A stretch of DNA of 64,000 nucleotides from Asaia bogorensis. GTDB lineage: Bacteria > Pseudomonadota > Alphaproteobacteria > Acetobacterales > Acetobacteraceae. Positions 52,960-61,236 of the stretch are shown one piece after another. Position numbers and translations under genes: made by a program. Location of the stretch: assembly GCA_945869965.1 (NCBI GenBank), contig CAMBRC010000008.1, positions 1 to 64,000 on the forward strand, in the 5' to 3' direction. The notes under the pieces are model-generated. The model saw only the letters and a list, made by a program, of their open reading frames with translations. It was not told where the DNA came from and ran no database searches. Numbering within the stretch: position 1 is the first letter of the stretch; every line of letters starts with the position of its first letter.

Positions 52960-53667
52960 ATGTGTCGCTGGGCTGTGTTGGCGTTGTTGCTATTGCCCGT
53001 TGGCTGTGGGGCGCCGCCGATCCCGTATGACCGTGCGGCGGGGGCGCCGGTGGCGACGGTTGGGTTTTTGACGCCGTCGATGTCGGATCGGCCGACGGTG
53101 TTTGTCTGGGGCGGGCCAGGGCAGATGTTTGGCCTGGTGGGGGCGATTGCCGAGGCGGCGGTGCTGTCGGCGCGCGAGGCGCGGTTGGTGGAGGCGTTGG
53201 CGAGCCGGCAGTTTGCCGCCCGGCCGCTGTTCATCGAGCGGGTCAGTGCGGCGATTGGCGCGCAGGGCTACAGGGTGGTGCCGGTGGCGGTGGAGCGGAC
53301 GAAGCGCGATTTCCTGGAGAGCTATGGCGGGCTGCCGGCGGGGCCGGATGCGTGGCTGGACTGTTTCTTTGTCGAATGGGGCTATCTGGCGGCGGGGGTG
53401 GGGGACAGCACGCCGTACCGGCCCTATGCCAACGTGACGTGCCGGTTGGTGCGGGCGGCGGATGGCACCGTGCTGATGCGTGACCGGGTGATCTATAACT
53501 GGCCGCTGGGGCGGCCGCCGCCCAATCCGGTGATTACCATTCCGCCCGATCCGCAATACAGCTTCGTTACGTCCGACCAGCTGGTGGCCGATCCCGAGCG
53601 GGCGGTCCAGGGGATTGACGCGGCGTTCCGGGCGGCGGCCGAGGCGTTTGGGACGGTTTTGAAGTGA
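52960..53667 (+). CDS. Predicted lipoprotein of unknown function
   Basis: The 235-residue protein has a lipoprotein signal (MCRWAVLALLLLPVGC, lipobox LPVGC with Cys 16). The mature part has no recognised catalytic motif; it includes TVFVWGGPGQMFGLVGAIAE and a moderately conserved-looking WLDCFFVEWGYL. It is probably anchored in the outer membrane by its lipid. The next lipoprotein gene overlaps its stop by 4 bases (GTGA), so the two likely form one complex or pathway. Confidence 0.7.
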   Translation: MCRWAVLALLLLPVGCGAPPIPYDRAAGAPVATVGFLTPSMSDRPTVFVWGGPGQMFGLVGAIAEAAVLSAREARLVEALASRQFAARPLFIERVSAAIGAQGYRVVPVAVERTKRDFLESYGGLPAGPDAWLDCFFVEWGYLAAGVGDSTPYRPYANVTCRLVRAADGTVLMRDRVIYNWPLGRPPPNPVITIPPDPQYSFVTSDQLVADPERAVQGIDAAFRAAAEAFGTVLK

Positions 53668-54293
53668 GGGGGGCGCTGGCTGGGGTTTTGATGCTGGCGG
53701 GGTGCGCGGTGGCGCCGGCGGGGGTTGAGCCGATCATCGATCTGGGGGAGCTGCGCTGTGATGCGGCGCCGAATTTAAGCCTGGCGCTGCCGCTGCCGGA
53801 GGCGACGCCGCGGGAGGCGCCGGTGAGCATGGAGTTTGATTCGCAATTGCCGTGCCTGCGACTGGTCGGCGAGCGGGCGGGGTTTTATGCGGCGTTCCGG
53901 ATCGCGCCGGAGCGCGGGGCGGTGGTGTTGACGATTTCGAGCCTGCCGCTGGGGCGGACGATCATGGCGCCGCGGGTGATGCTGATGGATGGCAATGGAC
54001 GGCTAACACGGGCGCTGGGGCCGGATGCGTTTTTGTTCCGGGGGGCGGGGCTGTCGGCGCTGGTGCGGCTGCGGGCGGAGGAGGTGTTTGTGGTGGTGGG
54101 CTCGGCGCCGGGGATGGCGGGGAAGGGGTTTGACCGGGTGCAGTCGAGCATGAACTTGACGGCGGTGCCGCTGGGGGCGGGGATGATCTTCATCCATCAC
54201 GGCTCGGAGGCGACGCAGCAGATGGTGTTTGGGCATAACGGGCGGGTGGTGCTGGAGACGCGGGCGGCGGAGGCGGCGACGGTGGTGCCGTAG
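53664..54293 (+). CDS. Predicted lipoprotein of unknown function
   Basis: The 209-residue protein starts at a GTG overlapping the previous stop and has a short lipoprotein signal (MRGALAGVLMLAGC). The mature region is beta-rich (FYAAFRIAPERGAVVLTISS, RVMLMDGNGRLTRAL, VFVVVGSAPGM) and has a faint likeness to MalM-type maltose-operon periplasmic proteins, too weak for a name. It is translationally coupled to the upstream lipoprotein. Confidence 0.65.
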   Translation: MRGALAGVLMLAGCAVAPAGVEPIIDLGELRCDAAPNLSLALPLPEATPREAPVSMEFDSQLPCLRLVGERAGFYAAFRIAPERGAVVLTISSLPLGRTIMAPRVMLMDGNGRLTRALGPDAFLFRGAGLSALVRLRAEEVFVVVGSAPGMAGKGFDRVQSSMNLTAVPLGAGMIFIHHGSEATQQMVFGHNGRVVLETRAAEAATVVP

Positions 54294-54387
54294 CGGCTCA
54301 CAGCGGATTGACCACAGGGCGGCGGCGGCCAATGCCATGGTCTGGCTGGTGGTCGAGGGGGCGGGGCTGACGCGCGGGCAGTATGCG

Positions 54388-54684
54388 ATGGCTTGGATTG
54401 GGCTTCTGGTTGCCTTGGAGGCTTGTGCCCCGCCCGGGCCAGGTGCCGGCCAGTTTGGTGCGACGATGCCGGCGCCAATTCCGCTTGCCGGGTCTGGCCA
54501 AGCTGTGGCGGCACCGGCCATGTCGGCGGATCAGATCATCATGATGCTGCGCCCTTCCGGGGAGATGCTGGGGATGCGATGCGGGGTGCGTCCGGCCGTT
54601 GGGGTGAATGCCGCTAGGGCTGTCGCGGCGCAAGCAGGCAGTGCCGGCTCCTGTGGGCGCGCGCGAGGGATTGCTCAGAATTGA
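54388..54684 (+). CDS. Possible small lipoprotein
   Basis: A 98-codon frame reads MAWIGLLVALEACAPPGPGA, which looks like a lipoprotein signal with Cys 13, then a low-complexity Ala/Pro/Gly part and MSADQIIMMLRPSGEMLGMR. No family is recognised and no strong ribosome site is seen. It follows the two lipoprotein genes on the same strand, which gives slight support. It could be a chance frame. Confidence 0.3.
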   Translation: MAWIGLLVALEACAPPGPGAGQFGATMPAPIPLAGSGQAVAAPAMSADQIIMMLRPSGEMLGMRCGVRPAVGVNAARAVAAQAGSAGSCGRARGIAQN

Positions 54685-54778
54685 GGTTTGGCTGGGATCG
54701 GTGTCGGCTGCTTGCCCAGCGAGGAATTTGATCGTATCGTTCCGGAAATCGGAAGAATGATTCCGGTAGGAGAACGCC

Positions 54779-55207
54779 ATGGAACGGGTAGCCCAATGCC
54801 AGTGCGGGGCGCTGCGCGCGTATGTTTCCGGCGAGACGGATCGGGTCAATATCTGTCATTGCAAAGACTGTCAGCGGCGTACTGGGTCGTTGTTTCATGC
54901 CGGGGCATTCTGGCCGCGGACGCAGGTGCGCATTGAGGGCGAGAGCAAGGCCTATCCGCGCCGGGCGGATAGCGGCCGGACGGTGACATTCCATTTCTGT
55001 CCGACATGCGGCAGCAGCATGTTCATGGAGAACGAGTTGTTGCCCGACCATATCGGCATCTGCATTGGCACATTTGCCGACCCGTCATTTCCGCTGCCGG
55101 CGTTTTCCGTTTGGGAGGAGTATCGGCATTCCTGGGTCGGGGTGCCGGAGGAGGCCAAGCGTTTCCTGCGGGGTCGTGACGGGCCGGTGGTGACGGAGGG
55201 GCGGTAG
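54779..55207 (+). CDS. GFA-family zinc protein
   Basis: The 142-residue protein has the zinc-binding cysteines of the glutathione-dependent formaldehyde-activating family: QCQCGALRAY near residue 7, NICHCKDCQRRTGS near residue 24 and FCPTCGSSMF near residue 93. Members are structural zinc proteins; only some act on S-hydroxymethylglutathione, so the substrate is not assigned. The gene stands alone, with AGGAG 6 bases before the ATG. Confidence 0.85.
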   Translation: MERVAQCQCGALRAYVSGETDRVNICHCKDCQRRTGSLFHAGAFWPRTQVRIEGESKAYPRRADSGRTVTFHFCPTCGSSMFMENELLPDHIGICIGTFADPSFPLPAFSVWEEYRHSWVGVPEEAKRFLRGRDGPVVTEGR

Positions 55208-55212
55208 CGAAG

Positions 55213-55292
55213 AAAGCGTGGGCCCTTCGCTTTTGCGGGGATAACGAGAGTGAGTGGATAAAAGTTTTTGCTTCTTTTTCCAAAAAGAAGCG
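55213..55292. repeat. Family D motif followed by a family A half (locus 12)
   Basis: The D motif (55213-55250, AAGCGTGGGCCCTTCGCTTT...) is followed by a right A half at 55254-55292 (GTGGATAAAAGTTTTTGC, then a CTTC...GAAG hairpin). The D motif also occurs near 25889 and 56191, each time beside a family A half. Confidence 0.8.
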
Positions 55293-55365
55293 CTTGCTAT
55301 TTTTCTTCGAGACGAAGCGGTTTTATTGTCGCTGGGGTGGTGCAATGCCGGAGGGGCATTGCACC

Positions 55366-56100
55366 CTACGGCGTGGCGCCTGTGGCGAGCATGGTCGCCC
55401 ATTTGGGCCAGCCGAGGTCGGCGGCTTTCTGGGCGGCGGCGTTCCAGTCGTATTCGAGGGCGATCATTTCGGTGCCCCAGCGGCCGTTTCTTTCGGTGAG
55501 GATGGCGTAGCGGGCGTGCGGGGAGCGGTGTTCGAAGTTTGAGGCGGCGGGGACGTCGGCGAAGGCGGGGCAGCCGACGCTGCCGGGGTTGAGGATGAGG
55601 ACGCCGCCGGGGCCGGTGACGGTGGCCTGGCGGTGGGAGTGGCCGCAGAGGATGACTTTTCTCGCGGCGGCGGAGCCGAGGCGTTCGGTGAGCAGGGCGC
55701 GGGGGGCGGGGGCGAGGCGGCCTTCGGCGGGTTCTTCTAGGAGGTAGGCCATGTCGTCCGTCGGGGTGCCGTGGCAGGCGAGGATGTCGCCCATATCGAT
55801 GGTTTCCGGGAGGGCGTGGAGGATTTCGCACTCGGTTTGGGTGATGGCGTTGCGGGCGAAGCGGCCGGCGGGGGGCATCTGGTCATCCGGGCGGTCGATG
55901 GCCCAGCGGTCGTGGTTGCCTCTTACGGAGCGGATTTCGAGTTCGTGGAGGAGGTCGAAGGTTTCTCGGGGCCAGAGGGGGCCGGCGATCCAGTCGCCGA
56001 GGTTGATGATGTCGTCTACGCCTTTCGTCGTGATGTCCTGGAGGACGGCTTCTAGGGCGCGGAGGTTGCCGTGGATGTCGGAGATGACGGCTAGGCGCAT
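55366..56100 (-). CDS. Metallophosphoesterase, YfcE/MJ0936-like
   Basis: The 244-residue calcineurin-like phosphoesterase has the metal-binding motifs VISDIHGNLRAL near residue 5, NLGDWIAGP, VRGNHDRW, ACHGTP and CGHSHRQ, in order and intact. LNPGSVGCP is typical of the YfcE group. It should hydrolyse a phosphodiester in the cytoplasm. The start is the ATG at 56100; the open frame upstream is a translated family A repeat. Confidence 0.9.
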   Translation of the reverse strand: MRLAVISDIHGNLRALEAVLQDITTKGVDDIINLGDWIAGPLWPRETFDLLHELEIRSVRGNHDRWAIDRPDDQMPPAGRFARNAITQTECEILHALPETIDMGDILACHGTPTDDMAYLLEEPAEGRLAPAPRALLTERLGSAAARKVILCGHSHRQATVTGPGGVLILNPGSVGCPAFADVPAASNFEHRSPHARYAILTERNGRWGTEMIALEYDWNAAAQKAADLGWPKWATMLATGATP

Positions 56101-56130
56101 GGTGGGGCTCCGAGGGAAGAAAGTAAGGGT

Positions 56131-56329
56131 CTTCTTTTTCTGTAGAAAAAGAAGCAAAAAGACTTTTATTCGTTTAGGAAGGAAGTAAGGGAAGCGTGAA
56201 TCCTTCGCTTTCGCTGGGATGACGGAGTGGGCTTAGTGGATAGAAGTTTTTTGGTTCTTTTTTTCAAAAAAGAACTGCTTTTCTTGTGGCTGCCCCCCCT
56301 CCGGCTCCCCCCGCAAGCGGGGGGAGGGA
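56131..56329. repeat. Composite: family A pair enclosing D, followed by B (locus 13)
   Basis: The left A half is at 56131-56175 (CTTC...GAAG hairpin, tail ATTCGTTT), the D motif at 56191-56227 (GAAGCGTGAATCCTTCGCTT), the right A half at 56235-56275 (GTTC...GAAC hairpin) and the family B copy at 56290-56329. All fill the gap between two leftward genes, the phosphoesterase and acs. Confidence 0.85.
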
Positions 56330-56345
56330 AGCATCAGTATTGCGG

Positions 56346-58277
56346 TTATCCGACGCGGTTTTGGATGAGGTCGGTGACGACGCCGGGGTCGGCGAGGGTT
56401 GAGGTATCGCCGAGGCCTTCGGTTTCGTTGGCGGCGATTTTGCGCAGGATGCGGCGCATGATTTTGCCGCTGCGGGTTTTGGGGAGGCCGGGGGCCCATT
56501 GGATGGCGTCGGGGGCGGCGATGGGGCCGATTTCTTTGCGGACCCAGGCGATGAGTTCGCGGCGGAGGGATTCGGTGGGTTCTTCGCCGAGTTTGAGGGT
56601 GACGTAGGCGTAGATGCCTTGGCCTTTGATGTCGTGGGGGAAGCCGACGACGGCGGCTTCGGCGACTTTGGTGTGGGAGACCAGGGCGGATTCGACTTCG
56701 GCGGTGCCCATGCGGTGGCCGGAGACGTTGATGACGTCGTCGACGCGGCCGGTGATCCAGTAGTAGCCGTCGGCGTCTCGGCGGGCGCCGTCGCCGGTGA
56801 AGTAGCGGCCGGGGTAGGTGGAGAAGTAAGTCTGGATGAAGCGGTCGTGGTCGCCGTAGATGGTGCGCATAATGCCGGGCCAGGGGTGGGCGAGGCAGAG
56901 GTTGCCTTCGGTGGCGCCGGGGAGTTCGTTTCCTTCGGCGTCGACGATTAGCGGGGTGACGCCGGGAAGGGGGAGGGTGGCGGAGCCGGGTTTTTGGGCG
57001 ATGGCGCCGATCAGGGGGGTGATGAGGATGCCGCCGGTTTCGGTTTGCCACCAGGTGTCGACGATGGGGCAGCGGTGGTCGCCGACGACGCGGTGGTACC
57101 AGAGCCAGGCTTCGGGGTTGATGGGTTCGCCGACGCTGCCGAGGAGGCGGAGTGAGGTGCGGGCGTGTTTGCGGACGGGGGCTTCGCCTTCGCGCATGAG
57201 GGAGCGGATGGCGGTGGGGGCGGTGTAGAAGATGTTGACCTGGTGTTTGTCGACGACTTGCCAGAAGCGGCCGGCGTCGGGCCAGGTTGGGATGCCTTCG
57301 AACATCAGGGTGGTGGCGCCGTTGGCGAGCGGGCCGTAGACGATATAGGTGTGGCCGGTGACCCAGCCGACATCGGCGGTGCACCAGTAGATCTCGCCGG
57401 GTTTGTAGTCGAAGACGAGTTCGTGGGTGTAGCTGGCCCAGACCATGTAGCCGCCGGTGGTGTGGAGGGCGCCCTTGGGTTTGCCGGTGGAGCCGGAGGT
57501 GTAGAGGATGAAGAGGGGGTCTTCGGCGGCCATGACCTCGGGTTCGCACCAGGGGGCGGCGGCGGCGACGAGGGCGGCGTAGTCGTGGTCGCGGCCGGGG
57601 GTCATGGCGACGTCGCCGCCGGTGACTTTTACCACCACGACGTGCTTGATCGTTGGGCACTGCGCTACCGCGGCATCCGCATTGGTCTTGAGGGGGACTT
57701 TGCGGCCTCCCCGTCGCCCTTCATCGGCGGTGATGAGGATGGCGCATTCGGAGTCCTGGATGCGGTTGGCCAGGCTGTCGGGGGAGAAGCCGCCGAAGAC
57801 GACGGAGTGGATGGCGCCGATGCGGGCGCAGGCGAGCATGGCGACGGCGGCTTCGACGACCATGGGGAGGTAGATGCAGATGCGGTCGCCTTTCTTGGCG
57901 CCGAGGGATTTGAGCGCGTTGGCGAGGCGGCAGACGCGTTCGTGGAGGTCGCGGTAGGTGACTTTTTCGGAAGCGTTGGGGTCGTCGCCTTCCCAGATGA
58001 TGGCGATTTTGTCGCCGTTGCGGGCGAGGTGGCGGTCGAGGCAGGTGACGGTGGCGTTCAGGGTGCCGTCTTCGAACCATTTGACGCGGACGTCGCCGGT
58101 GAAGTCGCCGGAGACGGTTTTGGTGGGGGGGCGGGACCAGGCGACGCGGTGGGATTGTTCGAGCCAGAAGCGGGTGGGGTTGTCGGCCAGGCGGGCGTGC
58201 ATGGCGGCGAGCTGGGTGGCGGTGACGTGGGCGTGGGCGGCGATTTCGGGTTTGACCGGAAAGATTGTGTCGGACAT
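56346..58277 (-). CDS. acs: Acetyl-coenzyme A synthetase
   Basis: The 643-residue enzyme makes acetyl-CoA from acetate, CoA and ATP through acetyl-AMP. The ATP motif [20 protein letters not shown] is near residue 258, WWQTETGG near residue 407, the hinge [20 protein letters not shown] near residue 515 and the acetylatable Lys in [11 protein letters not shown] near residue 604. Length and all motifs match Acs. A Rieske gene lies 38 bases upstream on the same strand. Confidence 0.97.
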   Translation of the reverse strand: MSDTIFPVKPEIAAHAHVTATQLAAMHARLADNPTRFWLEQSHRVAWSRPPTKTVSGDFTGDVRVKWFEDGTLNATVTCLDRHLARNGDKIAIIWEGDDPNASEKVTYRDLHERVCRLANALKSLGAKKGDRICIYLPMVVEAAVAMLACARIGAIHSVVFGGFSPDSLANRIQDSECAILITADEGRRGGRKVPLKTNADAAVAQCPTIKHVVVVKVTGGDVAMTPGRDHDYAALVAAAAPWCEPEVMAAEDPLFILYTSGSTGKPKGALHTTGGYMVWASYTHELVFDYKPGEIYWCTADVGWVTGHTYIVYGPLANGATTLMFEGIPTWPDAGRFWQVVDKHQVNIFYTAPTAIRSLMREGEAPVRKHARTSLRLLGSVGEPINPEAWLWYHRVVGDHRCPIVDTWWQTETGGILITPLIGAIAQKPGSATLPLPGVTPLIVDAEGNELPGATEGNLCLAHPWPGIMRTIYGDHDRFIQTYFSTYPGRYFTGDGARRDADGYYWITGRVDDVINVSGHRMGTAEVESALVSHTKVAEAAVVGFPHDIKGQGIYAYVTLKLGEEPTESLRRELIAWVRKEIGPIAAPDAIQWAPGLPKTRSGKIMRRILRKIAANETEGLGDTSTLADPGVVTDLIQNRVG

Positions 58278-58315
58278 TGCTTGGGTTCCCCGTCTCTTGG
58301 TGTGCTCTGCGTGGA

Positions 58316-58657
58316 CTACAGGCCGGCGTCAGCGGGCACCAGCACCACGCCGTCCTTGATTTCGATCATAACGGCTTCCAGGCGGTCGCCAAGGCAGGGG
58401 CCGGTGGTGCATTCGCCGTCCTCGATGCGGAATTCGGCGCCGTGGGTGGCGCAGATGATGCGGGTGCCGTCGCGGGTGAGGAAGCGGTGGGGGGCCCAGT
58501 CGAGGGGGACGCCGATGTGGGGGCAGGAGTTGATGTAGGCGTAGACGGTGTTGCCGCGGCGGATGGCGAAGAGGCCGGTGAAGCCGCCACTCGCCGGGTC
58601 GAAGCCGCGGGATTCGCCGTCGGGGATGTCTTCGAGGCGGCAGAGGGGGCGCATCAT
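58316..58657 (-). CDS. Rieske [2Fe-2S] ferredoxin-like protein
   Basis: The 113-residue protein has both cluster-binding boxes: [10 protein letters not shown] near residue 45 and [20 protein letters not shown] near residue 69. It is a soluble Rieske ferredoxin like those feeding dioxygenases or NirD-like proteins. Two adjacent ATGs (58657, 58654) can start it; a longer frame reads through the family A hairpin and is judged false. Its redox partner is not in the window. Confidence 0.88.
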   Translation of the reverse strand: MMRPLCRLEDIPDGESRGFDPASGGFTGLFAIRRGNTVYAYINSCPHIGVPLDWAPHRFLTRDGTRIICATHGAEFRIEDGECTTGPCLGDRLEAVMIEIKDGVVLVPADAGL

Positions 58658-58669
58658 GGGAAGGCGAGT

Positions 58670-58692
58670 CTTTTTTTGTGAACAAAAAGAAG
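58670..58692. repeat. Family A hairpin without tail (locus 14)
   Basis: CTTTTTTTGTGAACAAAAAGAAG matches the hairpin of the left halves but lacks the AAACTTT-ATCC tail. It lies between the EVE and Rieske genes, which read in the same direction. Confidence 0.75.
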
Positions 58693-58704
58693 TCTTCCTT
58701 GCCT

Positions 58705-59127
58705 TCATGGCTTGACGCCGGCGAGCGTGCAGATGGCGATCCAGTGTTCTTCGGAGACGGGCATGACCGAGAGGCGGGATTGGCGGATCAGGGGGAATTC
58801 GGCGAAGGCGGGGTTGGCTTTGAGTTGGGCGAGGGTGACCGGGGTTTTGACCGGGCCGACGGCTTTCATGTCGACGCAGGACCAGTCGCCTTTTTCGCCG
58901 GGTTCAACGGTGGGGTCTGGGTAGGCTTCGCGGGCGACCTGGACGATGCCGACGATCTCCTTGCCGATGTTGGAGTGGTAGAAGAAGGCGCGGTCGCCTT
59001 TTTTCATGGCGCGCAGGTAGTTGCGGGCCATGAAGTTGCGCACGCCGGTCCAGGGTTCGACCTTGTTGGCGACCTGTTGGTCCCAGGAGAAGGCGTCGGG
59101 TTCGGATTTGACCAGCCAGTAGGCCAT
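58705..59127 (-). CDS. EVE-domain protein
   Basis: The 140-residue protein starts MAYWLVKSEPDAFSWDQQVA and has WTGVRNFMARNYLRAMKKGD then FYHSNIGKEIVGIVQVARE and YPDP, the standard EVE fold related to YTH and PUA domains that bind modified bases. It is close in length to the usual stand-alone EVE (thymocyte nuclear protein 1-like) family. The role is unknown; modified DNA or RNA binding is inferred from the family. It is divergent from ccmC. Confidence 0.9.
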   Translation of the reverse strand: MAYWLVKSEPDAFSWDQQVANKVEPWTGVRNFMARNYLRAMKKGDRAFFYHSNIGKEIVGIVQVAREAYPDPTVEPGEKGDWSCVDMKAVGPVKTPVTLAQLKANPAFAEFPLIRQSRLSVMPVSEEHWIAICTLAGVKP

Positions 59128-59226
59128 GGGGGTGGGTTCCAATTGGGTAGGAGCGGGCGGGGTGGGGCGGGGCGGGGAGTTAAGCGCAATTGGGGCGGCC
59201 TTCAAACCGGCGGCGGCAGGGCGTAT

Positions 59227-59994
59227 ATGGGCGGCGTGGAAAGTTCCTCGTCGCCTCCTGTTGCGCGCAGCCTGCATCGGTTTGCCAATCCTGGCCGCTT
59301 TTTGCGGATTTCGGGGCGGGTGCTGCCGTTTGTGGCGATTCCGGCGCTGGTGCTGACGCTGGCGGGGCTGGCGTGGGGGTTGTTTTTGGCGCCGGCGGAT
59401 TATCAGCAGGGGGACGCGGTTCGGATTATTTATATCCATGTGCCTTCGGCGTGGCTGGCGAGCGGGGGGTATCTGGCGCTGGCGGTCTGTTCGGTATTGT
59501 CGCTGGTGTGGCGGCATCCGCTGGCGGATCTGGCGGCGGTGGAGATCGGGCCGGTGGGGGCGGCGTTTACCGCGCTTTGCCTGGCGACCGGGAGCTTGTG
59601 GGGCAAGCCGATGTGGGGGGCATGGTGGGTTTGGGATGCGCGGTTGACGTCGGTGTTGGTGCTGTTTTTTTTGTATCTCGGGCATATCGCGTTGGTGCGG
59701 GCGTTTGATGATCCGGTGCGGGGGTATCGGGCGGGGGCGATTTTGGCGCTGGTGGGGGTGGTGAACTTGCCGGTGATCAAGTTTTCGGTGGACTGGTGGA
59801 ACACGCTGCACCAGCCCTCGACGCTGACCGTGAGCGGGGCGCCGAGCATGCATGTGGATATGTTGTGGCCGCTGTTGGTGTGCATCCTGGGGTTCTCGTT
59901 GGGGTTTGCGGCGATTGTCATGGCGCGGTTGCGGGCGGCGGTGATGGAGCGGCGGATTCGTGGCTTGCTGTTGGCGGGAGCCCAAGGGGCGTGA
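59227..59994 (+). CDS. ccmC: Heme exporter CcmC
   Basis: The 255-residue inner-membrane protein has six hydrophobic segments and the tryptophan-rich heme-handling motif WGKPMWGAWWVWDARLTS near residue 119, with IYIHVPSAWLA near residue 66 and VDWWNTLHQPSTL carrying the periplasmic His. It loads heme onto CcmE for cytochrome c maturation. ccmD overlaps its stop. No ccmA or ccmB is next to it. Confidence 0.95.
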   Translation: MGGVESSSSPPVARSLHRFANPGRFLRISGRVLPFVAIPALVLTLAGLAWGLFLAPADYQQGDAVRIIYIHVPSAWLASGGYLALAVCSVLSLVWRHPLADLAAVEIGPVGAAFTALCLATGSLWGKPMWGAWWVWDARLTSVLVLFFLYLGHIALVRAFDDPVRGYRAGAILALVGVVNLPVIKFSVDWWNTLHQPSTLTVSGAPSMHVDMLWPLLVCILGFSLGFAAIVMARLRAAVMERRIRGLLLAGAQGA

Positions 59995-60152
59995 CGCATC
60001 TGGGGTTTGTCGCGGCGGCGTATGGGTTGGCGCTGGTGGTGGGGGCGGCGTTTGCGGTCGATGCCTGGTTGCGGGTGGGGCGGGCGCGGCGGCGGCTGGA
60101 GGCGATTGATCCGCGGCGGAATCGGGCCCAGGGGCGGGAGCGTGCGCTGTGA
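59991..60152 (+). CDS. ccmD: CcmD, small heme-exporter subunit
   Basis: The 53-residue protein starts at a GTG overlapping the ccmC stop (GTGA). It has one membrane helix (FVAAAYGLALVVGAAFAVDA) with the typical Tyr-Gly, followed by a basic tail RVGRARRRLEAIDPRR. This is the standard size and shape for CcmD, which holds CcmC and CcmE together. It overlaps ccmE by 4 bases. Confidence 0.88.
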   Translation: MTHLGFVAAAYGLALVVGAAFAVDAWLRVGRARRRLEAIDPRRNRAQGRERAL

Positions 60153-60682
60153 GCATGCTGCGCACGCGCAAGGGGCGGCGGCTGGCGGTGGTGTTGCTGT
60201 GCCTGATGGGGCTGGGCACGGCGTCAGGGCTGACGCTGTTGGCGTTCAGCGACAACCTGGTGTTTTTTGTCACGCCGGGCGACTTGGTGGACAAGCCGCA
60301 GCCGGCGGGGCGGATGTTGCGGCTGGGCGGGCTGGTGGAGCCGGGCAGTGCGACGCGCGGCCGTCTTGCTGGCGAAGCGGGGCGGGACGGCAAGCCGGTG
60401 GCGCGGTTTCGGGTGACCGATGGGCGGGCGGCGGTGGATGTTGAGTTCGCCGGCATTTTGCCCGACCTGTTTCGCGAGGGGCAGGGGGTGGTGACGCTGG
60501 GGACGCTGCGGCCGGATGGCAGTTTCCTGGCCAGCGAGGTGCTGGCCAAGCATGACGAGACCTATATGCCGCCCGAAGTGGCGGAGGCGTTGAAGAAATC
60601 CGGCCAGTGGAAGCCCGAGAGCGGTGCCGCGCCGCCGGCCGGCACCTGGAACACGCTGAACCCGCGCAAGAGCGGCGGCTGA
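60149..60682 (+). CDS. ccmE: Heme chaperone CcmE
   Basis: The 177-residue protein has an N-terminal membrane anchor (LAVVLLCLMGLGTASGLTLL) and a periplasmic OB fold. The heme-binding site LAKHDETYMPPE near residue 128 has the His that bonds heme covalently and the Tyr that ligates its iron. It starts with a GTG in GTGA overlap with ccmD, or with an ATG two codons later. It overlaps the next gene by one base. Confidence 0.94.
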   Translation: MSMLRTRKGRRLAVVLLCLMGLGTASGLTLLAFSDNLVFFVTPGDLVDKPQPAGRMLRLGGLVEPGSATRGRLAGEAGRDGKPVARFRVTDGRAAVDVEFAGILPDLFREGQGVVTLGTLRPDGSFLASEVLAKHDETYMPPEVAEALKKSGQWKPESGAAPPAGTWNTLNPRKSGG

Positions 60683-61230
60683 TGTTCAAGTTGCTTGGGT
60701 TGCTGATGGTGCTGCTGGCGGGTGGCATTGGCGTGTATGCCTATTGGGACGTCCTGATGGGGCAGCCGCGCCAGCAATCGGCGTTTCGCGGCAGCCCGAC
60801 GCGGTTGCAGGACAAGCGGGTGCCGGGCTTCCAGCTCGCCGGCTTGCTGGGGCGGGGGTTCGAGACGCGCGACCTGCTGAGCGCGGGCAAGCCGGTCGTG
60901 GTGAAGTTCTGGGGGGCGTGGAGCCCGGCCTGTATTCTGGAATATCCACTGTTGCACGAGTTGCGCGAGGCGCGGGTGGAGATGTGGGCGATCGCGTTCC
61001 GTGACAGCCGGACCAACGCGCTGGACTATCTGGAGCGCAACGGCAATCCCTATGCTCGGGTGGCATACGATGCGGCAGGGCGGGTGGCGTCGGACTGGGG
61101 GGTGACGGCGGCGCCGTCGACGTTCCTGGTCGATGGCGAAGGGTTCGTGCGCTGGCACCACGCGGGGCCGCTGACCCAACAGATCATCGCGCGCGAGTTG
61201 ATGCCGGCGTTGCAGCGGTACTCGCCGTAG
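60682..61230 (+). CDS. CcmG/DsbE-like thioredoxin-fold protein with Ser replacing the first active-site Cys
   Basis: The 182-residue protein has a membrane anchor (MFKLLGLLMVLLAGGIGVYA) and a CcmG-like fold: GKPVVVKFWGAW near residue 69, FRDSRTNALDYL, and YGVTGVPETF-like DWGVTAAPSTFLVDGEG near residue 137 with the cis-Pro. The active site should be WCxxC but reads W80-S81-P82-A83-C84 (AGC codon for Ser). One Cys remains, so ordinary disulfide reduction of apocytochrome c is unlikely. It ends the ccmC-D-E block; ccmF and ccmH are absent. Confidence 0.88.
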   Translation: MFKLLGLLMVLLAGGIGVYAYWDVLMGQPRQQSAFRGSPTRLQDKRVPGFQLAGLLGRGFETRDLLSAGKPVVVKFWGAWSPACILEYPLLHELREARVEMWAIAFRDSRTNALDYLERNGNPYARVAYDAAGRVASDWGVTAAPSTFLVDGEGFVRWHHAGPLTQQIIARELMPALQRYSP

Positions 61231-61236
61231 GGGTGC

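Noticed and set aside
4628..58692. Family A repeats as a CRISPR array
   Set aside because: The copies are kilobases apart, paired in inverted orientation and lack regularly spaced unique spacers; no cas genes are present.
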